This document shows, piece after piece, positions 1 through 31,913 of a stretch of 64,000 nucleotides of DNA. The translations under genes and the position numbers were made by a program. The stretch lies in assembly GCA_054601695.1 (NCBI GenBank), contig BAAHQB010000003.1, positions 1-64,000 of the forward strand. The letters run 5' to 3'. Each line of letters begins with the position of its first letter. The first letter of the stretch is position 1. Below the pieces are notes generated by a model that saw only the letters and a program-made list of their open reading frames with translations, was not told the origin of the DNA and searched no databases. The stretch is from Amorphochlora amoebiformis. Taxonomy: Eukaryota > Cercozoa > Chlorarachniophyceae.

Positions 1-620
1 CTCCTAACCCTAACCCTAACCCTAACCCTAACCCTAACCCTAACCCTAACCCTAACCCTAACCCTAACCCTAACCCTAACCCTAACCCTAACCCTAACCC
101 TAACCCTAACCCTAACCCTAACCCTAACCCTAACCCTAACCCTAACCCTAACCCTAACCCTAACCCTAACCCTAACCCTAACCCTAACCCTAACCCTAAC
201 CCTAACCCTAACCCTAACCCTAACCCTAACCCTAACCCTAACCCTAACCCTAACCCTAACCCTAACCCTAACCCTAACCCTAACCCTAACCCTACACCCT
301 AACCCTAACCTTAACCCTAACCCTAACCCTAACCCTAACCCTAACCCTAACCCTAACCCTAACCCTAACCCTAACCCTAACCCTAACCCTAACCCGACAC
401 CCTAACCCTAACCCTAACCCTAACCCTAACCCTAACCCTAACCCTAACCCTAACCCTAACCCTAACCCTAACCCTAACCCGACACCCTAACCCGACACTC
501 TAACCCGACACCCGACACCTTAACCCGACACCCGACACCCTAACCCGACACCCGACACCCTAACCCGACACCCGACACCCGACACCCTCACCCGACACCC
601 GACACCCTAACCCGATACTC
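1..620. repeat. Telomere, (CCCTAA)n with variant inner repeats
   Basis: Positions 1-479 are almost pure CCCTAA hexamers (TTAGGG on the other strand), with single variants near 292-312 and 394-400. From about 480 to 620 the array switches to a mixture of CCCTAA and the heptamer CCCGACA, ending in CCCGATACTC. The orientation, C-rich strand reading inward from base 1, marks this as the left chromosome end. TTAGGG telomeres are usual in animals, fungi and many unicellular relatives, while plants and many algae use TTTAGGG. The variant zone is the expected proximal decay of an old telomere. Confidence 0.98.
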
Positions 621-1064
621 TAACCGTGATTCTGAATTTTTTGTTTAAAGTTACAGAGAAATTTTAATGCCAAGTTGCCATAACCACCCTATCTCATTGC
701 AGCATTACGAATCAGATCTGGCTTTCTGCGAGGCCTGGGGTCGATCGGAAATTACGTGATATGAGTTTGTGGTGACTAGAGATCCTAAATAACAATAATA
801 TGTTTTGTTCGTTCACACGTGTATCTCTACGAATTGGATGTGGGGTGAGATTAATATATATATGAGTACCTTAGTTTAGCAGAATCTAAAATAGAAAGAG
901 TGAGTGAAAATATAAATGAGGGTTATGAATCAAGTGCATTTGTGATAAGGGAAAACTAGAAAAGGGGAGCGTAATCTAAAATCGGACTCAAATCTCAAAG
1001 TATATATCTAGTATATATATGCTTTTATTACATATATATATGTATTATATATATATGTATATCT

Positions 1065-1162
<98 letters not shown>
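621..1162. other. Subtelomeric spacer with (TA)n tract
   Basis: This stretch has no supported coding sequence. It is unique AT-rich DNA from 621 to about 1000, then short ATATGTAT runs, then an unbroken (TA)n tract at about 1062-1159. The (TA)n tract lies immediately downstream of the stop codon of the kinase-ankyrin gene, so the 3' UTR and polyadenylation site of that gene should fall here. Confidence 0.7.
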
Positions 1163-9835
<8,673 letters not shown>

Positions 9836-9850
9836 CTGACATACCAACAC

Positions 9851-10345
9851 ACACACACACACACACTCTTGGATGCAATCAAGAAGGCTTCCATACCCCT
9901 CTCCTCAATTCAAACACACACACACACTCACTCACACACACACACACACACCCTCACACTCACATAGACACACACACACACACTCTCACATACACACTCA
10001 CACTCACGTAGACACCACACACACTCTTGGATTGAATGAAGAAGGTCCATACCCCTCTCCTCAAATCAAACACACACTCACACACACATACACACATACA
10101 CACACTCACACACACACACACACACGTGGACACCACACACACACTTGGATTGAATGAAGGAGGCTTCCATACCCCTCTCCTCAATTCAAACACACACACA
10201 CACACACATACACACACACACACACACATACACACACACACACACACGTACACACACACACACACACATACACACACACACATACATACACACACACACT
10301 TGGAGTCTAATGAATGGTTCCATACTCCACTCCTCAATACACACA
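9851..10345. repeat. (CA)n array with four interspersed GGTTCCATACC boxes
   Basis: Four copies of a box of about 45 bp (CTTGGATTGAATGAAGAAGG then CCATACCCCTCTCCTCAA) alternate with (CA)n runs of 30-110 bp. The boxes start at about 9869, 10024, 10145 and 10302. This is a compound minisatellite upstream of the first recognised kinase-gene exon (9835-9755). Open frames of His-Thr are (CA)n translations. Confidence 0.85.
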
Positions 10346-10346
10346 C

Positions 10347-10461
<115 letters not shown>

Positions 10462-10524
10462 AATTTTTATATGTGCATAATATTCACACATATATATGTA
10501 TATATGTATATGTATATATATAAT

Positions 10525-10572
<48 letters not shown>

Positions 10573-10607
10573 GATGGAGCAAGGATATAAATAGCAAGGT
10601 AGACGGG

Positions 10608-10790
10608 TAGATGTGAATGGCTTGCAAGAGTAGATGTGAATGGCTTGCAAGAGTAGATGTCAATGGCTTGCAAGAGTAGATGTCAATGGCTTGTAAGAGT
10701 AGATGTCAATGGCTTGCAAGAGTAGATGTCAATGGCTTGCAAGAGTAGATGTCAATGGCTTGCAAGGGTAGATGTCAATGGCTTGCTACG
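10608..10790. repeat. 23-bp minisatellite, eight copies
   Basis: The unit TAGATGTCAATGGCTTGCAA plus GAG repeats eight times with few substitutions (TGTGAA in the first two copies, TGTAAGAG and AAGGG in others). The low divergence implies recent expansion. It lies between genes. Confidence 0.95.
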
Positions 10791-10799
10791 GGAATGATC

Positions 10800-10932
10800 G
10801 TATATATGGCTTTTAGATTGTGAACACAAACACACATACCCGCACATACGCACACACACCCCATATGTATATATATATATATATATATGTATTGATGTAT
10901 ATATATTCATATATATTCATATATATATATAG

Positions 10933-11011
<79 letters not shown>

Positions 11012-11045
11012 TGCGCATATATATTACATATATATATATATATAT

Positions 11046-11082
<37 letters not shown>

Positions 11083-11095
11083 TAGACATAAATAA

Positions 11096-11139
<44 letters not shown>

Positions 11140-11700
11140 ACGGGAATGAGATGATAGTTGACCTTGGAGATACGTTGTGCAGCATACGTGTATTATTGAT
11201 ATTGTATTGTCTTACGGAATGAGAGCATTGATGGATATGGATATATGCTAAATGCTAATGAGAGCATTGATGGATATATGGTATATGATATGTTGCTATG
11301 TGTTACGGGAATGAGAGCATTAATGGATATATAGTGTATGATATATGTTGGTATGTGTTACGGGAATGAGAGCATCCTTGATGATGTTTAGGAGACTCAT
11401 ATGCGATTCCTGACGATTCCTGACCGTTATATCCCCAATTCACCTAAATAGAACTCTTTTTCAATCACCATAATACCACAATATGCACCTCACTGAACCC
11501 ATACCCGAGCAATCATTGGAACAAAGCATGATATACGCATTTACGTTATTCAACCGTCGGATGCAACACCATTAGCAAAGCAGTATGTACACATCCAGTT
11601 TATCTATTACCGAAGCATTACGTCATCATTCCAGTTTATTCAAGGCATCGTATTGTTATTTAACTTATTCACTCGACGGATAGGATACAATCAAATGCCC
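10800..11700. other. Intergenic stretch with (TA)n and a short minisatellite
   Basis: Contains (CA)n and (TA)n to 11136, then three copies of GGGAATGAGAGCATTGATGG with ATAT between them (about 11147-11375). Plain unique sequence follows to 11700 with no convincing exon on either strand. Confidence 0.6.
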
Positions 11701-12050
11701 AAAGATCAACATAAAAACATCACTTCATACACAAACGCATAAAAAAGTCGCTTGATACACAATATATAAAAACACATGATAACGTCACTTGATACACAAA
11801 TACATGAACAAGTCACTTGATACACAAACACATGAACACATCACTTGGTACCCAAACACATCAAAACGTCACTTGATACACAAACACATGAACACGTCAC
11901 TTGATACACAAATACATAAACAACCCACTTGGTCCACAAACACATGAACACATCATTTGATACACAAACACATCAAAACGTCACTTAATACCCAAATCCA
12001 TGAAAACGTCACTTGCTTGATACACAAACAGATTAAAAAACTCACTTGAG
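11700..12050. repeat. 28-30 bp minisatellite (CACTTGATACACAAACACAT)
   Basis: About eleven imperfect copies of ACGTCACTTGATACACAAAC followed by ACATGAAC. The array runs straight into the GT-rich arm of the inverted array at 12055. Confidence 0.85.
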
Positions 12051-12054
12051 ATGT

Positions 12055-12282
12055 CGTCAAGTGGTATGATGATGGTATGAGGGTGTTGGTGTTGGTGTCG
12101 TAGTTGTAGTGGTATGGTGGTGGTGATGTCGTCAAGTGATATGATGGTGGCTGTGTCGTGTGTAGTATAGTATGATGGGGTATGAGGGTGTTGGTGTCGT
12201 AGTATGATGGTGGTTATGTCGTGTGTAGTATGATATGATGGTGGTATGAGGATGTTGGTGTCGAAGTTGTAGTGCTATGGTG

Positions 12283-12325
<43 letters not shown>

Positions 12326-12418
12326 ATATATATATACATCATATTCTACATATATACATATATATATATATATATCATATAATATATATATATATACATC
12401 GTACTAGTATATGTATAC

Positions 12419-12450
<32 letters not shown>

Positions 12451-13010
12451 CGAGAGCGAGTTTTGTTGCAATGTGTTAGTATGAATGAGTTTTTGGATGT
12501 GTTGGTGTAACCACCACCATACCACTACAACTACGTCACCAACACCCTCATACCACTACAACTACGTCACCAACACCGTCATACCACTACAACTACGACA
12601 CCAACACCCTCATACCACTACAACTACGACATCAACACCCTCATACATACCACCATCATATCATACTACACACGACACAACCACCATCATATCATACTAC
12701 ACACGACACAACCACCATCATAAACCACCACCATACTACCACACGACACCACCACCATCATAAACCACCATCATAAACCACCATCATACCATACCACTAT
12801 ACGAGACAACCACCACCATACTACTATACTACTATACGACACACACCCACCATCACTGGGATACCACAGACTCACCACCATCAGACCAATTTACATCACA
12901 GACAACATACTACGAAACGACACCACCGTACCAAATTTGCATCACCGCCAACATACCACTATAGTCTTATACCACCACTACCACTACACGACACCACCAT
13001 CATCAATCAC
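12055..13010. repeat. Inverted minisatellite pair around a (TA)n core
   Basis: The left arm (12055-12275) is G/T-rich with units GAGGGTGTTGGTGTCGTAGT and TGTAGTGGTATGGTGG. The right arm (12505-13010) is the C/A-rich complement, with units ACTACAACTACGACACCAAC and ACCCTCATACC. Between them lie (TA)n and ATG-rich spacers (12283-12450). Unit-level identity between arms is high over at least 42 bp in several registers, so a long hairpin is possible. Confidence 0.85.
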
Positions 13011-14227
13011 ACTTCTCACGCCAACAACAATACAATACACTGTCCAGGCAAACGCCACCTTCGCATCAGCATTCAAAAATCAGGTTTTCTAGGAGCATTT
13101 TGTTCTGCCGATTTGTTTTTTGAAATTAAAATATTTGAACGAGTGTCACATGCCTTGGTCACAAAAGACTGTGAGGCTTGGTGACCGAGTTGTGGCGTGT
13201 CGAGAAGAGTGTTTTTTTCGTCTTTCCTCGTGTTGTGTCTTGGTGTGCGTCATTGGAGGGTGATTGAAACGTCATACATGCTACGCAGCTCATAGCGCCT
13301 TTTTGGACGATGAGTGATACCTTCTACGTAGGTCATACGTATTAAGTTGGACGTTGCCGACAACGCGTATTTATGTCGGCTCCTGGAGGACCAATCACAA
13401 GCATGTACCACTGCAACAAATAGTCCACACATTGGACTATCATATTCTCTTACCCTTCTCCCTCTCCAATCACAACCATCGTATCACTGCCTGCAACAAA
13501 TACTCGACACATTCACTGTCATACCGTCCTTGCCCTTCTCCCTTTCTGTGCCTTTTCCCTCCGTCTCCTTTGCTTCTAACTCCTATCTCCCTTCCATCTC
13601 CTGTCTCCCTCCCATCTCCTGTCTCCCTCCCATCTCCTGTCTCCCTCCCATCTACTATCTCCCTCCTATAAGCTATTTCCATCTCATATCTCGATCTGTT
13701 GTCTAGATCTACAATCTCTATCTTCTATCTCCCTCATCTATCTCCATCTAATAACTCCATCTGCTATATCCATCTGCTATCTCCATCTGCTATCTCCATC
13801 TGGTATCTCCATCTGTTATCCCCATCTGCAATCTCCATCCGCTATCTCCATCGGCTATCTCCTTGTGCGCTATCTCCATCTGCTATCTCCATCTTCTATC
13901 TCCATCTGCTATGTTCATCTCCTATCTCCATTTGCTATCTCCATCGGCTATCTCCTATCTCCCTCTGCTATCTCCATTTGTATCTCCATCCGTCTGGTGT
14001 GTATCTCCATGTTGTAATCTCCACCTGGTATCTGAGTGTGGTATCTCGGTCTCCTCCTCTCTCGTATCTCCTCCGGTATCTCCATCTGCTATCTATCTGC
14101 CTGTTTTTTCTCCATCTCCATCCTTTGGCTGAGTGTGGATGTAATTGAGCTGCGTATGTAATTGAACTTGGTATGTAATTGAGGTGCGTGCTTATAATAC
14201 ACACACACAGACACACACACACACACA

Positions 14228-14277
<50 letters not shown>

Positions 14278-14329
14278 AAGATGTACTATACACTTGTAGA
14301 GACACCAACATTTCCAATTATAAACAAGG
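13011..14329. other. Spacer upstream of the SAM gene, with CTATCTCCATCTG array
   Basis: 13011-13570 is mixed-composition sequence. It includes a short hairpin at about 13153-13190 (CTTGGTCAC pairing with GTGACCGAG) and open frames on both strands near 13250-13432 (minus-strand fragment MTYVEGITHRPKRRYELR; plus-strand LDVADNAYLCRLLEDQS). Either may be a 5' exon, but no joins could be confirmed. From 13570 to 14110 a 12-bp repeat (CTATCTCCATCT, with G or TC variants) fills the sequence, then (CA)n and (TA)n to 14270. The promoter of the SAM gene and any missing 5' exon should lie here. Confidence 0.5.
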
Positions 14330-14894
14330 GAAAGCACAAGCGGAATTACGAGGCCAAATACGAGGGAAGACGCAAATTATCACCCACACCCAATTAGGAC
14401 GGAAACTGCAAACTATCACCCAAGCCCAATCAAGGAGCAAGACACAACCTATCACACACGTCCAATCAACACGAAAGATACAAAGGACCACACATGGCCA
14501 ATCAAGAGGGAAGATGCAAAGGATGACAATGACACCTTCGAAAACACGAGGGAATATAAAAAGGCTGACACCTTGGAAGACACAAGGGAATGTACAAATA
14601 ATGACACCTTTGAAGACACAAGGGAATGTCCAAACGATAACACTAGGGAACACACAAAGAGAGACTTCAAAAGGGAACACACAAAGGGAGACTTCAAAAG
14701 GGAACACACAAAGGGAGACCTGAAAAAGAAAGACACAAAGGGAGACCTGAGTCAGGAAGACACAAAGGAGCAAGTGTTCGAGTTCTTTCATGATGTGTCC
14801 AACTGGACGGAGCATGACGTTGCACGCTTCCTCCAGACGCTTGGGGCCGGCTCAAAGTGGAAGAAATACGCCAAGATGGTCCTCTAGTATTTCG

Positions 14895-14957
<63 letters not shown>

Positions 14958-15181
14958 AAAAAACCACTCTTAATCACAGATATTGACAGCCTATCTCTCT
15001 TTCATGTCTTTTCGTATATGTACATATTCATGTGTGACTATGTACTCTACATAATACATACGTCTTTATATATATTTCTACATACATATATATTATACAT
15101 AAATTCTTATTATATATATATATATATATGTTACATATAATATATATATATATATATGTATACATATACATATATATGTAC

Positions 15182-15230
<49 letters not shown>

Positions 15231-15252
15231 AATATATATATTTTTACATATA

Positions 15253-15304
<52 letters not shown>

Positions 15305-15307
15305 GCA

Positions 15308-15348
<41 letters not shown>

Positions 15349-15404
15349 ATATATATGATGAAATTATTCCATATTCTTGTATGTATTTATACAGATTTAC
15401 GTAT

Positions 15405-15474
<70 letters not shown>

Positions 15475-16716
15475 TAAATTAATATAAACATATATATATA
15501 TATATATGCGGTTATAGTAATATATTGATCCTCCCAGGCTATCTCAGAAGGAATCGATGGAGTGTCGGTTTTAAACGCCAGCATGGACATCTTGGTGGAC
15601 ATGGGATTCACAAAAATCCACGCCATGACAGTCATCAAGTCCCTGAAAGGCCTCCAGAGCAGAGGTCGGGGTCCATTGAGCAGAGACAGTCGACAGGCTT
15701 CCTCTTCGTCGTCCACCAAGGGCGATAGTAAGGGGCAATCGGACGTGGGCATGGGGGATATGTACCTCCCGCTGACAGCCCAAGAGTCAAAGCAGTACCT
15801 GCAGTTTCGGTCAGTGTATAGCATGTTGGATGACAGCGAGAGAAGGGCGAAATCAGCTCTTGTGAGCTTGGAGGGCGAAAAGGACTCGATAATGCGCCAG
15901 GTGTCGAAGAAATTCGGACTTTTAAGAGAAAAGGTAGCAAAGGAGGAGACCAAGTGCCTGGCCGTGATTGAGTCCGAGTTTAAGCGTCTCTCGCATCAAC
16001 TGTCGAGCGCAATGAAGAGCGTCTTGAAGAATCGGAAACAAATACTGGAGAAGGAAGCTGTCATCAAGCGTGCCATGCGCATCTTTCACCTCAAAGACCA
16101 GCCTACCCGCATGGAGACTATCCGAACCGTTTCCTCGGAGGTTTTCGCCAATGTCAACCCACTTCTCGCCAATCGGCCCACCTTGGCTCTCAATTTCACA
16201 AACGCACTCAACCGTGCTCTCACTCACAACTTCTTTCAACTCTACGCCGTCGATAGCAAATTTACATACAACAGCATTGCCGATGCCAAATCTCAAGCTG
16301 ACGGAACGAGGAGCTCAAAGAAGGGAACTACTTTGTTAAATGTGGGCCTTCGGGCTGCCAACTACCCTTCTACCTCTCCTGCCTCTGCTTCCACTGCCTC
16401 TGCTTCTGCTGCCTCTGCTGCCTCTGCCTCTGCCTCTGCCGCATCTGCTGCTGCCGCCTATGGTGGCAGTTCTGATGCTGCTCATGGTGGTGCAGCAGAT
16501 GGGGCCTTGAATGGGACCACTGGACGTGCCTCTCGCTTGGGGTATTTAACTGAGATGCAGAATGGATTGACTGGGGTTCGGTTGTCCGTGGGGAGTGATT
16601 GTGATGCTTTAGATGCAGATGGGGTATGGAGACATGCTACGGTCGTCGATAAGGAAGATCATCAACTTAAGATTCATTATCACGGTAAAATAATACAATA
16701 ACATATACATATATAC

Positions 16717-16787
<71 letters not shown>

Positions 16788-16788
16788 G

Positions 16789-16834
<46 letters not shown>

Positions 16835-16840
16835 CATAAA

Positions 16841-16872
<32 letters not shown>

Positions 16873-17168
16873 CATATATACCCATACATACATATAACAT
16901 ATGTATATAGGTAAAATATGTGATACAAGGATAAAGATACAAATGTAAACAGTTATAAATTAGATAACGGATATAGATATATGTACATATTATAATACAT
17001 ATATTTCATATAATATTTACAACTCTAAATATATATATATATATATATATAGATGGATATATTTTATCTATATGTACATGTATTTATATACACAATATTA
17101 TATATATGACGTATAAATATATATATATATATATACACATATATATGTTTGTATATATACAAATGCTG

Positions 17169-17199
<31 letters not shown>

Positions 17200-17367
17200 C
17201 TACACATAGACATCCACATATGTATAATCTATATATAAAACGTTTTCCTCGAAGGCTGGCACGATGCTTGGGACGTGTGGGTTCCACTGACGTCGCCCAA
17301 GCTTCAGCCCTACGATTCCAAAACACAAGGCACCTACACAGGGGACCCCAAAATCCGTCAGAATTAA
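14330..17367 (+). CDS. SAM-domain protein with coiled coil and chromo/Tudor-like C-terminus
   Basis: Exons are about 14330-14878, 15538-16684 and 17255-17367, giving about 600 residues. Exon 1 starts with a charged repeat region ([10 protein letters not shown] units of 9 residues) and then begins a SAM domain ([20 protein letters not shown]). The intron splits that domain in phase 0 and exon 2 completes it ([19 protein letters not shown]). A helical, coiled-coil-like stretch follows ([18 protein letters not shown] onward), then an Ala/Ser-rich linker, then a barrel-type reader motif [18 protein letters not shown]. The motif is completed across the last intron by [15 protein letters not shown], the usual GW...D.W signature of chromo-barrel/Tudor folds. 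The protein probably oligomerises through SAM and reads a chromatin or methylated target. The 5' start is unresolved; an acceptor AACAAG at about 14329 suggests an earlier exon. Exon 1 is also open in a second frame for about 390 bp. Confidence 0.87.
14540..14770 (+). repeat. 27-bp coding minisatellite in SAM gene exon 1
   Basis: Units GGGAACACACAAAGGGAGAC with TTCAAAA (27 bp, a multiple of three) repeat within the coding frame, following related ACACAAGGGAATGTNCAAA units. Because the unit length is divisible by three, copy number can change without breaking the frame. Confidence 0.75.
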
Positions 17368-18037
17368 TGACTAGAATGAATCAACAAAGAAACTTTGGAA
17401 TCAATGCTTGCATATCCGACCGCGTCAAATCACTGAACATGAGATTTTGTTCATAAAGATATACAACTAGTATAATGCATCATCTATAGATCTAGTAGAT
17501 CATTGAACCTTCGTGAATCGTGATCATCATGGTATATCTAGTATATATGTATCTAGTATATATATACATATATATATATACATACATACATACACACACA
17601 TGTGTATATAATAAAAATATTCGCGCGTGTATGTGTGTGTATATACAAGTATACATCTAGATACATACATATATATATATGTATATATATATCTAGTATA
17701 TATATACTGAATCTAGCTAGTAGAGAGTATCATGCCGCTGATTTGATGTACTAGATCTGGTCGTTACCTAGGTTACACGTAACACTAGATACACAGACTA
17801 ATGTACTCTGATACTAGTTGTGTTGTTATACATAAATTATCAGTGTCTAGTCTAGAGTGCTAGGAGTGTGTCTCTGGGAGCGTGTGTCTATGAAATCTAG
17901 GATATCGGGATGACTGGGAAAAATCGAGTGATCCATGTAATCAATAGATCCAAGCTTGATCTCATACATCGAACTTGTGCGTATGCGTGTGGCGCGGAAA
18001 AAGCATCTGGATCATTTGTACCAGCAAGTCAGACTAG
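17368..18037. other. Intergenic spacer between convergent genes, CTAG-rich
   Basis: This 670-bp spacer separates the stop of the SAM gene (plus strand) from the stop of bleomycin hydrolase (minus strand). It should carry both polyadenylation sites. The sequence is unusually rich in the tetramer CTAG (ATCTAGTATATA repeated at about 17530-17560 and 17690-17720, plus TAGATCTAGTAGATC at 17488). No coding sequence is seen. Confidence 0.6.
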
Positions 18038-28884
<10,847 letters not shown>

Positions 28885-28989
28885 CTACAGCAACGCAATA
28901 AGCCATGTCAACTGTAACTCCTACACGGCATTTCTGAGAGTCTGCCAATCACAGTGCAAACTGCAAACCACTGCTTCCAGAGGTTTTCC

Positions 28990-29089
28990 TCTGGTTTAAC
29001 GACAATCTTTCCCCCCTTGTCGTCTTATTATTCTTCTTGATGGAGTTGTGAGTGTCAAGCTCCATATCAACCTTTGCTTTCGAATCCAT
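28990..29089 (-). CDS. Candidate first exon of bleomycin hydrolase
   Basis: An ATG at 29089 (minus) opens a frame MDSKAKVDMELDTHNSIKKN that runs about 45 codons before a stop. It sits 200 bp upstream of the first firmly placed exon, and family members have a short variable N-terminus at this position. No donor in the phase required by exon 28884-28777 was found, so the join is not established. Confidence 0.25.
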
Positions 29090-29588
29090 GCCTGGAATCC
29101 CCTCTCCTTCGGATAAACTCGATCGAATCGATGGATTCTTCGCAGATCCACGTAAGCCTGGTCGGGTGACTAGGTGTGGGACATCGGTGAGACATTGTAT
29201 TCATTCCTTTTAGGTAAAAAAACCAAGATCAGGAAGATCACTCCGAAGACCGATTGCAGAATGACCGGAATCTACTTGATCGCAGTGTCGCATGCGCTGG
29301 CACGTGCTACGGATAAATTTAACGGGCTATGCACAACCCGTGCGCGGGATGTCTCCGTGGAGAGGTGAAAAAAGTCATGTGTATAGAAATGTGCTGAACC
29401 AATAAATTCATTATTCGATGTTGTGGTTGCGCACATTTTTTTTTAATGTTACATATATTATATGTCACATGATGCATCATAGTGCATCATAAGTTACATA
29501 CAGTTATAGAAGAAGGTTCTCAGATCATCTTAATAATATATTCCGTTGTACACACTATGTATACATAGAAAAAAGCATACTGAGTATA

Positions 29589-29668
<80 letters not shown>

Positions 29669-29690
29669 ATGATTCATGATATAGTATATA

Positions 29691-29728
<38 letters not shown>

Positions 29729-31070
29729 CTAATATGATATATACATACTAGTATATGCTTGATGTACCCAATATATACATCATCCGATGATAGGCATGTA
29801 TCTAGTGTATACATGTCAAAGCATTGACGGATATATAGCTGTAAAATGAATGAACCGTTGACCTAGTTGGCTATGATCATATGATACTAGTGTATCGTGT
29901 GCTCTGGGCTCTACCATGCAGTCTACGCACCCAATAAATCCAGCAAATATTATCATATGTGGGAATTTGGGAAAGTATAACATTCTACTAAGAGCTAGCC
30001 AGAAAAACATTGTAGCTTAAATTAATTGTTTTCTCTGATACAACTAGTAAAGGTCCTATATTTATCGCAACATGTAGCTTATCCAATAGACTAACTAGTA
30101 AGATATATAGACACGGTCTCGGACGAACTTATGTACACATCTAGATGTAGATAGTTATGATACTGGGCAATATCTAGAATATGCCCTTATTTCGCTCAAC
30201 CTAAAACTTGGAAAATTGCGCGATAGTAATATCTAGATATAGTATACGTCCGGACAGGCTAGATGATGATCGTGTGAAGATTGCAAGATTTAGTTTGGGA
30301 GTCAAATTGGGACCTTGATCGATATACATACACATGCATGCGCATGCCGAGTGCATATTAGCATAAGTTATTTAAAACTCTATCCTGTGATATTCTAGTT
30401 GTAGGGGTATCTTGTGAAATGCTAACTATGTATAGTGGAACTCTAGAAAGGACGTTAATCGTAGTTACGGTATTGCAAAATGAACCTGACACCGTCGTCC
30501 AGGTCGTGGCAATGGTAGTCGCAATCGAGTCTAGGCTTCGACTAAACCCAGGTTGCGATTCTATCTAGCCTACCTATCGTCAAAGCAAGTTCTTATACCT
30601 CCAGTAGTTCCAATGCTCCTCACAGTTAAAGGAAATAAGGACTTTCAATTTGAAACTCACGATGCAACCCTAAATGCCATCCCACCTAAACCAGAGTACG
30701 CTCATATATATAATAATATATATGTATATACATATATATTATTATACATGCATACCATACATTATATGTATCATACATATATATGTGCGTACAGATGCAT
30801 GGTTATATTTTCATTTAGACGTCACGCTATGTGACGATCCGGACCTAGATGTTTCGAGGCCGCTCGCCTAGTTCGTAGTTCAAGAATACTGTTTGCGCAC
30901 ATAGCTATGTGACAATGCAGTCAGACAGAATCTATGGAAGTGAAGGAAATCCTCAACTACCCATCTACTACATCCTCGTTAAAGATATACATTTCACTAC
31001 TTTCACACAGACATATATACATTAATATCTATGTATCAGAAGCTGTATTTATGTAATATATATATATATT

Positions 31071-31107
<37 letters not shown>

Positions 31108-31290
31108 TACAATTGATTTTTTTTATATCAAGATCATACATAATCATACTATCAATATCATACAGCATCATACATATACGATGTATTATATGGGATATGC
31201 AAAAACATATAGAGAAAGATATCTATATTCATGTTTACATATAATACACACATATGTATATATATACATGTCTCATAATATATACAAATA

Positions 31291-31331
<41 letters not shown>

Positions 31332-31355
31332 TATGCGTAATAAGACATGTATTAC
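29090..31355. other. Intergenic stretch between BLMH and the NYN gene
   Basis: 29090-29450 should hold the BLMH promoter (minus). 29594-29740 is (TA)n. 29760-30560 is the longest run of unique, non-repetitive sequence in the window but shows no convincing spliceable exon. A plus-strand frame at about 30587-30710 (MLLTVKGNKDFQFETHDATL) has a codon-like composition, but its splice partners were not found. 30815-30840 carries GACGTCACGCTATGTGACG of the dispersed family. 31047-31110 is (TA)n. The last exon of the NYN gene may also be hidden here. Confidence 0.5.
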
Positions 31356-31869
31356 CCTTTGAGCGGCCAGAAACTCTGAACTAATTCCTGAATTTGTAAT
31401 CGTATATCAAATATAACTCATGCACGTAGGTATGCTATCTTTCCACTCATGTGTGAAAATGGCATATGATATGATATAGAGACATGTGGCATGTTAAAAT
31501 ATGGTTGAGCAAATGTATGTGGATACCGCATGTTGAAATATGGTTGAGCAAGTGTATGTATGTGGATACCCATGGATCCGATGTATGTTGCAAACTTGTC
31601 ATTGGACACAATCACGGCGTTATTTCTTTTCGCCTATTCCCATCCACACCATCAGACCATCACACCATCACACAACACTTCTTGTCTCAACAAATTCGAA
31701 TATTTTGTTTAGATTTATATATATTGTACAACCACACAGACGCATAACCACACGCACAAGCACACGCATACGACAAGGAACATGTCTTTATAATCATTGA
31801 ATGTACATATATAAAATAATTCATACCTACATTCGTATATACTATATACGTATGCATTTAGGATACATT

Positions 31870-31913
<44 letters not shown>

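Noticed and set aside
10608-10790. Regular 23-bp repeats resembling a CRISPR array
   Set aside because: Units are head to tail with no unique spacers, no cas genes are present, and the genome is eukaryotic with a telomere.
29816-30010. 64-codon minus-strand frame in the unique 29.8-30.0 kb region
   Set aside because: No splice sites or recognisable motif, and no phase match with the NYN gene.
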